Assembly: GCA_963816985.1 (NCBI GenBank)
Contig: CAWFMF010000004.1
Coordinates: forward strand, 1,922,001 to 1,986,000
From: JAIVJM01 sp963816985
GTDB taxonomy: Bacteria > Acidobacteriota > Blastocatellia > Pyrinomonadales > Pyrinomonadaceae
DNA: 64,000 nucleotides
Direction of reading: 5' to 3'
The position numbers were made by a program, and so were the translations under genes. The notes beneath the pieces are model-generated. The model was not told the origin of the DNA, searched no databases, and saw only the letters and a program-made list of their open reading frames with translations. Shown piece after piece: positions 36,645 through 45,659 of this stretch (its first letter is position 1; every line of letters begins with the position of its first letter).

Positions 36645-37219
36645 GTGGAGAAGAAAGTCGGGCGTTGGACGATCAAGGGTTCGGAGCGGGTGTACAAGGA
36701 CGATTTCGTCGAGTTCTGGGTGGACGAAATCGAGGGGCCGGACGGCAAGCCGGGGCGGCGGGCGGTGACGAAGCTTTTGCCGGGTGTCTCGGTGCTGGCG
36801 TTGGATGACGAAGGGTTCGTCCACCTCGTCAAGACATGCGCTACGCCGTGGGGCGCGAGAGCGTGGAGGCGGTGGCAGGTGCGATTGAAGAGGGCGAGGG
36901 GCCGGAGGAGGCCGCGCGCCGGGAGTTGCGCGAGGAGTTAGGCATCGAGGCCGAAGAACTGCTCGACCTCGGCCACGCCGACGCCGTGACGTCGCAGGTG
37001 CTCGCGCCCGCGCGCCTCTTCCTCGCGCGCGGCCTGAAGTTCGTTGAGCCGGAGAGGGAAGAGACCGAAAACATCGAGCCGGTTAAGATGAAGCTCGAAG
37101 AGGCGGTCTCGCTCGTGATGTCGGGCGAGATTACGCAGGCGCTCACCGGCCTCGTCATCCTCAAGGCCGAGAAGGTTCTGAGTGAAGAGCGGCAGCGTGG
37201 CCGGGAGAAGGATTCTTAA
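36645..37219 (+). CDS. NUDIX hydrolase (ADP-ribose pyrophosphatase-like), frameshifted
   Basis: The first frame (36645 to about 36832) begins at GTG with VGRWTIKGSERVYKDDFVEF and ends at VHLVK. The second frame continues as RYAVGRESVEAVAG and carries the NUDIX box GAIEEGEGPEEAARRELREELG, split by the frame change only upstream of the box. The relation of the frames (0 to 2) means a one-base net shift near 36832-36838, where AAG ACATG replaces an expected Gln codon. The homologous ADP-ribose or UDP-sugar hydrolases have the QFRYAVGR stretch at this point. Without correction the box-containing part would need its own start at 36836. Confidence 0.75.
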
Positions 37220-37282
37220 AGACCGGCGCAACCCGGCGTCTCGACGCGAGAGCGCCGCTGGCAAAAACGGCGCGGATGAAAT

Positions 37283-37327
37283 GAGCGCCGCGCGACTCCT
37301 CCATCTACTCGGAGTCGCGCGGCGCTC
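37283..37327. terminator. strong hairpin between convergent genes
   Basis: GAGCGCCGCGCGACTCC (37283-37299) pairs perfectly with 37311-37327 over 17 bp around an 11-nt loop. It lies between the NUDIX gene (+) and the hemerythrin gene (-) and could stop both transcripts. No long T tract follows. Confidence 0.7.
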
Positions 37328-37357
37328 TGGTTTCGGTCGTTCGACGCTTCGCGGCCT

Positions 37358-37819
37358 TTAGGCCCCCGCCGCCGACATCTTCTGCTGCTGGTTCTTCTTC
37401 TCGGCTTCCATCCGCGCGCCGATGTCGTTGATCTGCTCTTCGCTCAAGACCTGCCGCGCCTTCTGGAACATCTCGCCTTCCTCTTCCTCGACGTGGTGCT
37501 CGACGTTCTCTTGAAGCACCTTGAGCTTCGCCCCCCACTGCTCGGTCTCGACCGAGAGTTCCGAGAGTTCCTTCAAGAGCATCTTGACGACGTGGTGCTC
37601 CTCGAAGCCTTCGAGCGTAATCTCGCGCGTCTCGTGCTCCTTCTTGATGACGGGGTAGAAGATGGTCTCCTCGATGTGCGCGTGGATGTCGAGTTCCTGT
37701 TTGAGTTTCGCGAACAACTCGGTGCGCGTCTTGGTGGCGCGCTCGGTCGTCGGTTCGAGTTCCTGGAAGATGCCTTTAACCTTTTTATGGTCTTCCTTCA
37801 AGAGTTGAAAAGCGTTCAT
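37358..37819 (-). CDS. hemerythrin HHE-domain protein
   Basis: A 153-residue protein from the ATG at 37819, which has AGGAGG about 5 nt upstream. The HHE cation-binding domain shows DHKKVKGIFQEL, AHIEETIFYPVI, EEHHVVKMLLKEL and HHVEEEEGEMFQ, giving the His and Glu ligands of a di-iron centre. Such small hemerythrins sense or store oxygen or nitric oxide, or protect iron-sulfur proteins. The acidic C-terminal part is normal. It is convergent with the NUDIX gene and divergent from the YdeP-type molybdoenzyme. Confidence 0.92.
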   Translation of the reverse strand: MNAFQLLKEDHKKVKGIFQELEPTTERATKTRTELFAKLKQELDIHAHIEETIFYPVIKKEHETREITLEGFEEHHVVKMLLKELSELSVETEQWGAKLKVLQENVEHHVEEEEGEMFQKARQVLSEEQINDIGARMEAEKKNQQQKMSAAGA

Positions 37820-37947
37820 TGTGTCCTCCTGTGGTGTGCCGCTCAGTCGTGTCCCTGCACGGTAACAATACGTGCGACCGCGCATAACGAAGAAGGTATC
37901 AATCGCAGTGCCAGTCTCTCAGACGGCTTGTAGTAAACTTGCCTGCG

Positions 37948-40443
37948 ATGGCCACACAGGACAAAGAGACGGGGCGCGCGGGCGGCGAGGAGGCGTCGGC
38001 GGAGACGGCTTCCGCCGCGCAGCCGACGCATTACAACCCGGACAAAGGGAGCGGCGAGGGCGGAAACGTCGCGCGCGGGGGCGTCGAAGAGGGCCGCGAC
38101 CTTGCTGACGGCGACCGCATGAGGCGCGGCGTGAGCGCGCAGCCGCCGGAGGAGTTCACGGGCGTCGAACTGAGGCCCGCGAAGGAGGTGGCGGGCGGCA
38201 TCCCCGCCGTCTGGGAGAGCGCGAAGCACGCGTGGCGCGAGATGGGTCTGGTGCGCGGCGCGAAGACGCTCGCGCGCGTCAATCAGAAGGGCGGCTTCGA
38301 CTGTCCGGGCTGCGCTTGGCCCGACCCGGACGGCGAGCGTTCGCACTTTGAATACTGCGAGAACGGTGCGAAGGCCGTCGCCGAGGAGGCGACGACGAAG
38401 AGAGTGACGCCGGAGTTCTTCCGTCGTTGGAGCGTCGCCGACCTCTCGCACAAGTCCGACTTCTGGCTCGGCAAGCAGGGGCGCATCACGCAGCCGATGG
38501 TGCTGCGGCGCGGCGCGACGCACTACGAGCCTCTGACGTGGGACGAGGCTTTCGCCTTCGTCGCCTCGGAACTCAACGCGCTCGACTCGCCGGACGAAGC
38601 GGCCTTCTACACTTCGGGGCGGACGAGCAACGAGGCGGCCTTCCTTTATCAACTCTTCGTCCGGCAGTTCGGCACGAACAACCTGCCCGACTGCTCGAAC
38701 ATGTGCCACGAGTCTTCGGGCTCCGCCCTCACGGCGACCATCGGCGTCGGCAAGGGGACGGTGACGCTCGAAGACTTTAACTTGGCCGAGGCCGTCTTCG
38801 TCATCGGCCAGAATCCGGGGACGAACCACCCGCGAATGCTGACCGCCCTGCAAGCCGCGAAGCAGCGCGGCTGCCGCATCGTCCACATCAACCCTCTGCC
38901 GGAAGCGGGCCTCACGCGCTTCAAGCACCCGCAGCACCCCTCGGACATTCTGGGCCGGGGCACGGAACTCGCCGACCTCTTTCTGCAAGTCCGCATCAAC
39001 GGCGACGTGGCCTTGTTGAAGGGCTTGATGAAGGAGGTGCTGGCGGAAGAGTCGCGGCGTCCCGGCGAGGTGCTCGACCGTCGCTTCATCGAAGCGAAGA
39101 CCCACGGGTTCGAGGAGTTTGAAAGTGCATTGCGCGCGGCTGACTGGGACGAGCTTGTTGAGCAGAGCGGCGTCGCGCGCGAGGAGATGCAAGCGGCGGC
39201 GAGGATTTTCGTCGAATCAGACCGCACCATCGTCTGCTGGGCGATGGGTTTGACGCAGCACAAGAACGCCGTCGCCAACATTCAGGAGATAGTTAACCTC
39301 CTGCTGCTGCGCGGGCAAGTGGGCAAGCCGGGCGCGGGCGCGTGCCCCGTGCGCGGCCACTCGAACGTGCAGGGCGACCGCACGATGGGCATCTGGGAGC
39401 GACCGACCGAAGTCTTCCTCGACGCCCTCGCGCGCGAGTTCGACTTCGAGCCGCCGCGCCGCCACGGGCTCGACACCGTGGAGAGCATCAAGGCGATGCA
39501 CGACCGGCGGGTGAAAATCTTCTTCGCGCTCGGCGGCAACTTCCTTTCGGCGACGCCGGACACGGAGTTCACGGCTGAGGCGCTGACGCGCTGCCGTCTG
39601 ACCGCGCACGTCTCGACGAAGCTCAACCGCTCGCACCTCCTGACGGGCGAGCAGGCGCTCATCCTCCCGTGCCTCGGTCGGACGGAGCGCGACGCGCAAC
39701 TCACGGGCGAGCAGTTCGTCAGCGTCGAAAATTCGATGGGCGTCGTCCACTCTTCGCGCGGTTCTTTAGAGCCCGCGTCCGCGCATCTCCTGAGCGAACC
39801 GGCAATCGTCGCCCGCCTCGCGCGAGCGGTTTTGGGCGAGCGCGGCGGCGTCGAGTGGGAGCGGCTTGTCGAAGACTACGACCGCGTGAGGGATTTAATC
39901 GAGCGCGTCATCCCCGGCTTCGACGACTACAACCGGCGCGTGCGCGACGGCGGCGGCTTTTACTTGCCGAACTTCGCGCGCGAAGGCGAGTTCAAGACCT
40001 CGACGGGCCGCGCGAATTTCACCGTCCACCCCTTGCCGCGCCACGACCTCGCGCCCGGACAGTTTTTGATGATGACGGTGCGCAGCCACGACCAGTTCAA
40101 CACGACCATCTACGGCCTCGACGACCGCTACCGGGGCGTCTACAACGAGCGCCGCGTCGTCTTCCTCAACCCCGAAGACGTGAGCGAGGCCGGGCTCTCC
40201 GCCGGACAGGTCGTTGACCTCGTGAGCCACTTCGAGGGCGAAGAACGCACCGCCCGACGCTTCCTCGTCGTGCCCTACCGCATCCCGCGCCGCTGCGCCG
40301 CCACCTACTTCCCCGAAGCCAACGTCCTCGTCCCCGTCGGCAGCGTCGCCGAGAAGAGCAACACCCCCGCCTCCAAGTCGGTCGTTATCAGCATCCGCCC
40401 CTCGGACGCGCCGCTGAAGTTCGACTACGACGGAAATGCCTAA
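37948..40443 (+). CDS. FdhF/YdeP-family molybdopterin oxidoreductase
   Basis: An 831-residue protein of the YdeP group, related to formate dehydrogenase alpha subunits. It has GGFDCPGCAWPDP near residue 115 with a later Cys (FEYCENG) in place of a full 4Fe-4S Cys set, then the cofactor-binding DFWLGKQGRITQPM, TSGRTSNEAAFLYQLF, DCSNMCHESSG, VIGQNPGTNHPRM and LPCLGRTERDAQ. The last 120 residues hold the molydopterin-binding domain (SHDQFNTTIYGLDDRYRGVY). The electron donor and substrate of the group are not established; in E. coli it is linked to acid resistance. The start at 37948 replaces a TTG 9 nt before it. Confidence 0.92.
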   Translation: MATQDKETGRAGGEEASAETASAAQPTHYNPDKGSGEGGNVARGGVEEGRDLADGDRMRRGVSAQPPEEFTGVELRPAKEVAGGIPAVWESAKHAWREMGLVRGAKTLARVNQKGGFDCPGCAWPDPDGERSHFEYCENGAKAVAEEATTKRVTPEFFRRWSVADLSHKSDFWLGKQGRITQPMVLRRGATHYEPLTWDEAFAFVASELNALDSPDEAAFYTSGRTSNEAAFLYQLFVRQFGTNNLPDCSNMCHESSGSALTATIGVGKGTVTLEDFNLAEAVFVIGQNPGTNHPRMLTALQAAKQRGCRIVHINPLPEAGLTRFKHPQHPSDILGRGTELADLFLQVRINGDVALLKGLMKEVLAEESRRPGEVLDRRFIEAKTHGFEEFESALRAADWDELVEQSGVAREEMQAAARIFVESDRTIVCWAMGLTQHKNAVANIQEIVNLLLLRGQVGKPGAGACPVRGHSNVQGDRTMGIWERPTEVFLDALAREFDFEPPRRHGLDTVESIKAMHDRRVKIFFALGGNFLSATPDTEFTAEALTRCRLTAHVSTKLNRSHLLTGEQALILPCLGRTERDAQLTGEQFVSVENSMGVVHSSRGSLEPASAHLLSEPAIVARLARAVLGERGGVEWERLVEDYDRVRDLIERVIPGFDDYNRRVRDGGGFYLPNFAREGEFKTSTGRANFTVHPLPRHDLAPGQFLMMTVRSHDQFNTTIYGLDDRYRGVYNERRVVFLNPEDVSEAGLSAGQVVDLVSHFEGEERTARRFLVVPYRIPRRCAATYFPEANVLVPVGSVAEKSNTPASKSVVISIRPSDAPLKFDYDGNA

Positions 40444-40567
40444 AAGCCGTGACGGGTAAACCGTGACAGGTGACAGGAAAAAGCCGTAAACCGTGACAGG
40501 TGACAGGTGACAGGATAAAACCGGTTCTCTCTTGTCACGGTTTACCTGTCACGGTTTACGGCTTTTA
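40443..40567. repeat. tandem-word hairpin, GTGACAGG/GTAAACC type
   Basis: The arm 40478-40514 pairs with 40531-40567 (37 nt). A further, similar copy of the left arm starts at 40443, so the left side is duplicated in tandem. The loop 40515-40530 holds AAAACCGG. The right arm overlaps the end of the gene at 40565. Words are shared with 18899-18977 and 60210-60294. Confidence 0.85.
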
Positions 40568-41047
40568 CGGTGCTTGGTAGATGGTCTCGTTGTTGTTGCC
40601 TTTGCCGAAGCCGCCGCCGATGCCTGCGCCTATCCCCGCGCCGAGGGCGGTGAAGGCAGGGACGACGCTGCCAATGATATCGTCGCGGTGAGGGAAGTAG
40701 AGCGCGCCGCCGACGGCGAAGCCGATGCCGCCGCCGACGGCCACGCCCCAGAGCAATCCCTTCTTGCGCGAATTGCCACGGTCTAATTGCACGCGGTAGA
40801 TCGAGTCGCGGGCGAAGGAAACCTTGCGCCTGTCTTTCTCGAAGACGAGCAGGATGTCGGTCGCGCTCTCGAAGCGCCCGTGGAAGCGGTCGCCGTCCTT
40901 CATCTTGACCACAATCTTCTGCCCCGGCGAGAGCGCCTCGACGGCGGCCCAATCGTTGCGCGTGACGGTCGTTTGCGCGAGCGCGGCGGGCATCTGCGCC
41001 AGCGCGACGGCGAGGAAGAGGCCCAGTGCGAACAGTCTGTTTCTCAT
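40565..41047 (-). CDS. secreted protein with Gly-rich membrane-active segment
   Basis: A 160-residue protein with a signal peptide (MRNRLFALGLFLAVALAQMP). The mature part begins with an SH3/LSM-like strand region (LSPGQKIVVKMKDGDRFHGR), as in small beta-barrel proteins. A Gly-zipper-like membrane segment follows (LLWGVAVGGGIGFAVGGALY and LGAGIGAGIGGGFGKG). The layout resembles envelope-associated Gly-zipper proteins. It is convergent with the molybdoenzyme gene across the hairpin and divergent from the EF-P gene. No family assigned. Confidence 0.75.
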   Translation of the reverse strand: MRNRLFALGLFLAVALAQMPAALAQTTVTRNDWAAVEALSPGQKIVVKMKDGDRFHGRFESATDILLVFEKDRRKVSFARDSIYRVQLDRGNSRKKGLLWGVAVGGGIGFAVGGALYFPHRDDIIGSVVPAFTALGAGIGAGIGGGFGKGNNNETIYQAP

Positions 41048-41294
41048 GTTTGTCTCCTGAATGATTACGTCTCGGATGGCTTGCGTGAAAGACTATGGCA
41101 AAGACCGTTCCAACGCCCCGCGCCGCCAAAAGGCCCGCGCGATTCGACATCCAACGCTTCGCGCGGCTAAGATTCGGCGCAACAAACATCCGACACCTGC
41201 TGCGTGAAGATGGACAGCTTTGGAAGTCCCGGCACGCGGATGAGGGTGGCGGGTACTCTTACTCATCCAAAATTTGGGAAGGAGATACGGGCAA

Positions 41295-41867
41295 GTGGCA
41301 CTGGTCGGAGCGAACGAGCTGAAGCGGAAGATGTTGATTTCGGTGGAGGGCGAGCCCTACGCGGTCGTCGAGGTGTTCTTCGCGTCGCCGACGGCGCGCG
41401 GGGCCGCGACGATGGTGCGGACGCGGCTGCGGCACATCCTGACGGGGGCTGTCTTGGAGAAGAGCTTCCGTTCGAGCGAGAAGTTCTCCGAGCCCGACGT
41501 GGCGCTCGCGCCCGCGTCCTTCATGTACGCCGACGCCGAAGGCTTCCACTTCATGGACGAGGAGACCTTCGAGCAGTTCATGCTGCCCGCCGAGCAGGTC
41601 GGCGACGATAAAGGTTATTTGAAGGACGGGCTCGCGCTGCAAATCCTGAAGTACAACGGCGAGGCCGTGGCGATGCAGTTGCCGCAGTTCGTCGAACTCG
41701 CGGTGACGGCGACCGAGCCGGCGGTCGGCGGCGACCGCGCGGCGGGCCGCGACCTCAAGCCCGCGACCTTAGAGACCGGCCTCGAAGTCCGCGTCCCGCT
41801 CTTCATCAAGGAGGGCGAGACCGTCCGCGTCAACACGCAGACCGGCGAAGTCGCGGGCAGAGCGTGA
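41295..41867 (+). CDS. efp: elongation factor P with Arg at the loop tip
   Basis: A 190-residue EF-P from a GTG start, with AAGGAGAT upstream. It has three beta domains: ANELKRKMLISVEGEP, then MVRTRLRHILTGAVLEKSFR, SFMYADAEGFHFMDEETFEQ, and the C-terminal VPLFIKEGETVRVNTQTGEV. EF-P enters the empty E site and relieves ribosomes stalled at polyproline. The tip loop, normally PGKG with a modifiable Lys, reads SPTARGAAT here, with Arg35 at the tip and one extra residue. Arg-type EF-P in other bacteria is rhamnosylated by EarP; no such gene is in this window. The open frame from 41274 adds 7 unsupported residues. Confidence 0.93.
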   Translation: MALVGANELKRKMLISVEGEPYAVVEVFFASPTARGAATMVRTRLRHILTGAVLEKSFRSSEKFSEPDVALAPASFMYADAEGFHFMDEETFEQFMLPAEQVGDDKGYLKDGLALQILKYNGEAVAMQLPQFVELAVTATEPAVGGDRAAGRDLKPATLETGLEVRVPLFIKEGETVRVNTQTGEVAGRA

Positions 41868-41873
41868 AACGAA

Positions 41874-41973
41874 GTCAGAAGCCAGAACGATGAACGATGA
41901 ACTGCAAGGCAAAAGACGTTCGCCTTGCGAGGCGGCTTTTTTTAGTTCATCGTTCATCGTTCTGACTTCTGAC
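41874..41973. terminator. terminator-like hairpin inside a GAACGATGAA palindrome
   Basis: The outer arms 41874-41903 and 41944-41973 (30 nt) pair with one mismatch and match the arms at 12694. The inner part has GCAAGGC...GCCTTGC (41904-41929) and then GGCGGCTTTTTTT, a run of seven T. This is a good intrinsic terminator for efp, nested in a tandem-word palindrome. Confidence 0.8.
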
Positions 41974-42062
41974 TTTGGCTCGGCGGTTGTCGTGTTGTAA
42001 CCTTAGCGCACTGTTTCCCTGAGTGGGGTCAGGGCAGACCTTTAAAAACGGGAGTGAAAGCG

Positions 42063-43091
42063 ATGAGACTGAGAATCTTTTCGGCGTGCGCGCTGCTGGC
42101 CGCGTGCGCCTCTCTGCTGGCCGCGGGGGCGGAGACGCGCACGTTCGCGCAGATCACTTTAGGCCAGCCCGCGCAGCCCGCGAAGGTTTCGGACGAAGAG
42201 CGCAAGGCGGCGGAGAAGATCAACACGGCGACGGACAACGCGGCGAAGCTCGCGGCGGTCACGGAGTTCATCGGCAAGTACCCGAAGAGCCCGCTCCGCC
42301 CGCGCATCGGCGAGGCGTTCGCCTCGCTCGTCACCACCACCAACGACCCGGCGCAGCGCATCACCTACGCCGAAGCGTATCTCAAGCTCTTCAACGAGCC
42401 GGGCGAGGCCGACCGCGTGAGCGCCTCCCTGCTCGACGCCTACATCATCGCCAACCGCGGCGAAGACGCCTTCCGCGTCGGCGGGGCGTGGCTGGAGACG
42501 CACCCCGACGACGTGGACGTTATGCGGCGGCTCGCGGTCGTCGGCTTGAACGAGGCCATCAAGGGCAACAACAAGTTCGTCGAGCAGGGCAACAAGTACG
42601 GCACGAAGGCGCTCGAACAGCTCGAAGCCGACCGCAAGCCCGCCGCCACCGACGCCGCGCAGTGGGCCGAGTACAAGACGAAGTGGATGCCCTCCATCTA
42701 CCGCGAGGCCGGTTTCCTCGCCATGTCGGTGGGCGACCGCCCCACGGCCAAGGCGCGGCTCATGAAGGCCGCCGAGCTGAAGACCCCCGACCCGGCGGTC
42801 TACGCCTACCTCGGCCAGATGAACGACGAGGAGTACGCCGAGATGGCGAAGGCTTATCAGGCCATGCCCGACGGGGCCGAGAAGCAGGCCAAGTTCAAGC
42901 AGGTGCAGGAGCAGATGGACAAGGCCATTGACTATTACGCCCGCGCCATCGCCGTCGCCGGCGACCAGCCGCAGTACGCGAACCTCCGCTCGCAGGTCAT
43001 GCCCGGCCTTCAGGAGTATTACAAGTACCGCCACAACGGCTCGACCGACGGCCTCCAGCAGTTGATTGACAAGTACAAGCAGACGCCGTAA
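42063..43091 (+). CDS. secreted TPR-like protein
   Basis: A 342-residue protein with a signal peptide (MRLRIFSACALLAACASLLA). The mature protein is all helical, with repeat units such as RIGEAFASLVTTTNDPAQR, AYLKLFNEPGEADRVSASLL and YAYLGQMNDEEYAEMAKAYQ, in the manner of TPR/SEL-type scaffolds. It ends in YRHNGSTDGLQQLIDKYKQ. It is likely periplasmic and a protein-interaction platform. The start is the ATG at 42063 after GGGAG; the GTG at 42054 is less likely. It follows the efp terminator. Confidence 0.8.
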   Translation: MRLRIFSACALLAACASLLAAGAETRTFAQITLGQPAQPAKVSDEERKAAEKINTATDNAAKLAAVTEFIGKYPKSPLRPRIGEAFASLVTTTNDPAQRITYAEAYLKLFNEPGEADRVSASLLDAYIIANRGEDAFRVGGAWLETHPDDVDVMRRLAVVGLNEAIKGNNKFVEQGNKYGTKALEQLEADRKPAATDAAQWAEYKTKWMPSIYREAGFLAMSVGDRPTAKARLMKAAELKTPDPAVYAYLGQMNDEEYAEMAKAYQAMPDGAEKQAKFKQVQEQMDKAIDYYARAIAVAGDQPQYANLRSQVMPGLQEYYKYRHNGSTDGLQQLIDKYKQTP

Positions 43092-43095
43092 GACG

Positions 43096-43183
43096 GAAGG
43101 CAAAAGGAAAAAGTTAAAAGGCAAAAGTGAAGAGGCTTCAACCCCTCCTTACTTTTGCCTTTTAACTTTTTCCTTTTGCCTTC
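43096..43183. repeat. perfect tandem-word hairpin, GGCAAAAG type
   Basis: The arms 43096-43128 and 43151-43183 (33 nt) are exact reverse complements with a 22-nt loop. They consist of GGCAAAAG, GAAAAAG and TTAAAAG words. The words match those at 32458-32562. The element lies directly after the TPR-like gene and ahead of the amylase promoter region. Confidence 0.9.
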
Positions 43184-43333
43184 TTTCGGGGTAAACTCGC
43201 GGCCTCGAATCATCTTGCCCGGCGGCTTCCGCAGGCCGCCGCCTCGCCGCCATAGTAACTCACTTGACCGCGCGCGTTCGCCGGACGCGTTTCAACGACG
43301 GGGACGCCGAATCTCCCCGGAGGAGAGACCCAC

Positions 43334-45475
43334 ATGCTGAGAGCCTCAAAGAAAGCCCTGCTCGCCTCACTCCTTTTAATCATCCTGCCGCTCGCCCAAG
43401 TCTCGACGCTCGCGGCGGACTTCAAACGCGAAGTCATCTACCAGATCATCACCGACCGCTTCTTCGACGGCAACTCCGCCAACAACAACCCCGCGCAGTC
43501 TTCCGGTCTCTACGACTCGACGAAGACGAACTGGCGGGCCTACTGGGGCGGCGACCTCGCAGGCATCCAGCAGAAGATGTCCTACCTCGCCGGGATGGGC
43601 GTCACCGCCATCTGGATTTCCCCGCCCGTGGACAACCTCAACGCCAACATCCCCGACGGCGGCGGCAACCCCACGGCCTCTTACCACGGCTATCAGGGCC
43701 GCGACTTCAAGCGCATCGAGGAGCATTCGGGCAACTCTTCGAACACGTGGACGGAGTTCGACAACCTCGTCACCGCCGCGCACCAGAACGGCATCAAGGT
43801 CATCGTGGACTTCGCCCCGAACCACTCGACGCAGGACAACGCGGGCGAGTTCGGCGCGCTCTACGACAACGGCACTTTTCTGGGGAACTACACCAACGAC
43901 ACCAACGGCTACTTCCACCACAACGGGAACATCTCGAACTGGGACGACCGCTATCAGGTGCAGTACTACACGCTCTTCAACCTCGCCGACCTCAATCAGG
44001 AGCACGCGACGATAGACTCCTACATGAAGGCGACGGCGCTGCTCTTCCAGCAGCACGGCGTGGACGGCTTCCGCATTGACGCCATCAAGCACATCACTTG
44101 GGGCTGGCAGTACTCCTTAGCCAACTCCATCTACACCAACGGCGACAGCTTCCTCTTCGGCGAGTGGTATCAGACTTCGACGGGCGACCCGCTCTACAGG
44201 GATTCGTACAAGTACACCAACAAGAGCGGCATCTCGATGCTCGACTTCCCGCTCAACACGGCGATTCGCAACGTCTTCGGCTCGAACGCCAACTTCAGCG
44301 AGATAGACACGGTGCTCACCGCCGAGGCGTCCGACTTCACCTGGGACGAAGACCTCGTGACCTTCATTGACAACCACGACATGACGCGCTTCCCCACCGT
44401 CAACAGCAACCAGACGCGGCTCCATCAGGCGCTCGCCTTCATCCTCACGCAGCGCGGCATCCCCTGCATCTACTACGGAACCGAGCAGTACCTCGTCAAC
44501 AACACTTCGGGCGGCGGCGACCCCTACAACCGCCCGATGATGAACGCCTTCTCGACCACGACCACCGCCTACACCTTAACGAATAGGCTTTCGACCCTCA
44601 GGCGCAACAACACCGCCGTCCCCTACGGCTCGACGCAGCAGCGTTGGATGAACAACGACATCTACATCTACGAGCGCAAGTTCTACGGCAACGTCGTCCT
44701 CGTCGCCATCAACAAGGGCGCGAGCGCGACGCAGATTACCGGCCTCAACACCTCGCTCCCCGCCGGTTCGTACAGCGACCACCTGACGGCGCTGCTCTCA
44801 GGCACTTCAATCGCAGTCACCAGCGGCTCCGGCGGCAACAACCCCGTGACGGCCTTCTCTTTGCCCGCCAACAGCGTCTCCGTGTGGCAGTTCACCGAGA
44901 GCGGCGGCGCGCCGCAGGTCGGCTCCATCGGCCCGACCGTCGCGCAGCCCGGAGTGCAAGTCACCATCGGCGGCAAGAACTTCGGCGCGACGCAAGGAAG
45001 CGGCTCGGTGAAGTTCGGGACGACCGCCGCGACGGTCAATTCTTGGTCGGCGACGAAGATCGTGGCGACCGTGCCTGTGGTGACGAACGGCAACTACAAC
45101 GTGACGGTCACGAACTCATCCGCTCAGGTCTCGAACGGCATCCAGTTCACCGTCTTGCAGGCGAAGCTCATCCCCGTCACCTTCACCGTCTTCAACGCCA
45201 GCCCGACGCAGACGGGCGACTACATCTTCCTCACCGGCAACACCGTCGAGCTGAGCAACTGGGCGACGACGTGGGACGCGGCGGTCGGCCCGATGCTCAC
45301 GCCCAACTACCCGAACTGGTTCATCAACGCGAGCGTCCCCGCCGGCAAAACCATCCAGTTCAAGTTCATCAAGATCGCCGCCAACGGCGCGGTCACTTGG
45401 GAGGCCGGCGCGAACCACTCCTACACCGTCCCGACGAGCGGCACCGGGTTCGTCAACGTCAACTGGCAGTACTGA
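43334..45475 (+). CDS. CGTase-like alpha-amylase (GH13 + IPT/TIG + CBM20), secreted
   Basis: A 713-residue secreted enzyme with GGAGGAG upstream of the start. After the signal peptide, the GH13 barrel opens with EVIYQIITDRFFDG and carries VDFAPNHST, GFRIDAIKH (nucleophile Asp249), FLFGEWYQ (acid Glu277) and FIDNHDMTRF (Asp349). An all-beta domain C follows, then IPT/TIG (about 530-610: VGSIGPTVAQPGVQVTIGG) and CBM20 starch-binding (about 615-713: VTFTVFNASPTQTGDYIFL). This A-B-C-D-E order is that of cyclodextrin glucanotransferases and maltogenic amylases. Whether it cyclises or hydrolyses cannot be told here. The next gene has a glycogen-binding fold. Confidence 0.93.
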   Translation: MLRASKKALLASLLLIILPLAQVSTLAADFKREVIYQIITDRFFDGNSANNNPAQSSGLYDSTKTNWRAYWGGDLAGIQQKMSYLAGMGVTAIWISPPVDNLNANIPDGGGNPTASYHGYQGRDFKRIEEHSGNSSNTWTEFDNLVTAAHQNGIKVIVDFAPNHSTQDNAGEFGALYDNGTFLGNYTNDTNGYFHHNGNISNWDDRYQVQYYTLFNLADLNQEHATIDSYMKATALLFQQHGVDGFRIDAIKHITWGWQYSLANSIYTNGDSFLFGEWYQTSTGDPLYRDSYKYTNKSGISMLDFPLNTAIRNVFGSNANFSEIDTVLTAEASDFTWDEDLVTFIDNHDMTRFPTVNSNQTRLHQALAFILTQRGIPCIYYGTEQYLVNNTSGGGDPYNRPMMNAFSTTTTAYTLTNRLSTLRRNNTAVPYGSTQQRWMNNDIYIYERKFYGNVVLVAINKGASATQITGLNTSLPAGSYSDHLTALLSGTSIAVTSGSGGNNPVTAFSLPANSVSVWQFTESGGAPQVGSIGPTVAQPGVQVTIGGKNFGATQGSGSVKFGTTAATVNSWSATKIVATVPVVTNGNYNVTVTNSSAQVSNGIQFTVLQAKLIPVTFTVFNASPTQTGDYIFLTGNTVELSNWATTWDAAVGPMLTPNYPNWFINASVPAGKTIQFKFIKIAANGAVTWEAGANHSYTVPTSGTGFVNVNWQY

Positions 45476-45487
45476 GTCCGGCGCGGG

Positions 45488-45631
45488 GACGATTCACAGG
45501 ATGGACAGGATGAAGAAGAAATGATGAATGCGGAATGATGAATGATGAATCAGAAGCAACTTGTCTTCATTCATCATTCCGCGTTCATCGTTCATCATTT
45601 GTCTTCCATCCTGTCCATCCTGTGAATCGTC
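45488..45631. repeat. long tandem-word hairpin, AATGATGAA type
   Basis: The arms 45488-45550 and 45569-45631 (63 nt each) pair along most of their length. The outer words are CACAGGATGGACAGGATG and the inner words GAATGATGAAT. The loop 45551-45568 holds CAACTTGTCTTC, like the loops at 12724, 18930 and 62713. It fills the spacer between the amylase and CBM48 genes. Confidence 0.88.
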
Positions 45632-45659
45632 TTAAGGGCCGAGCAGTCGGGGCGGGAAG

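Noticed and set aside
41095..41322. 75-codon plus-strand frame overlapping the start of efp
   Set aside because: It overlaps the well-supported EF-P gene and has no family features.
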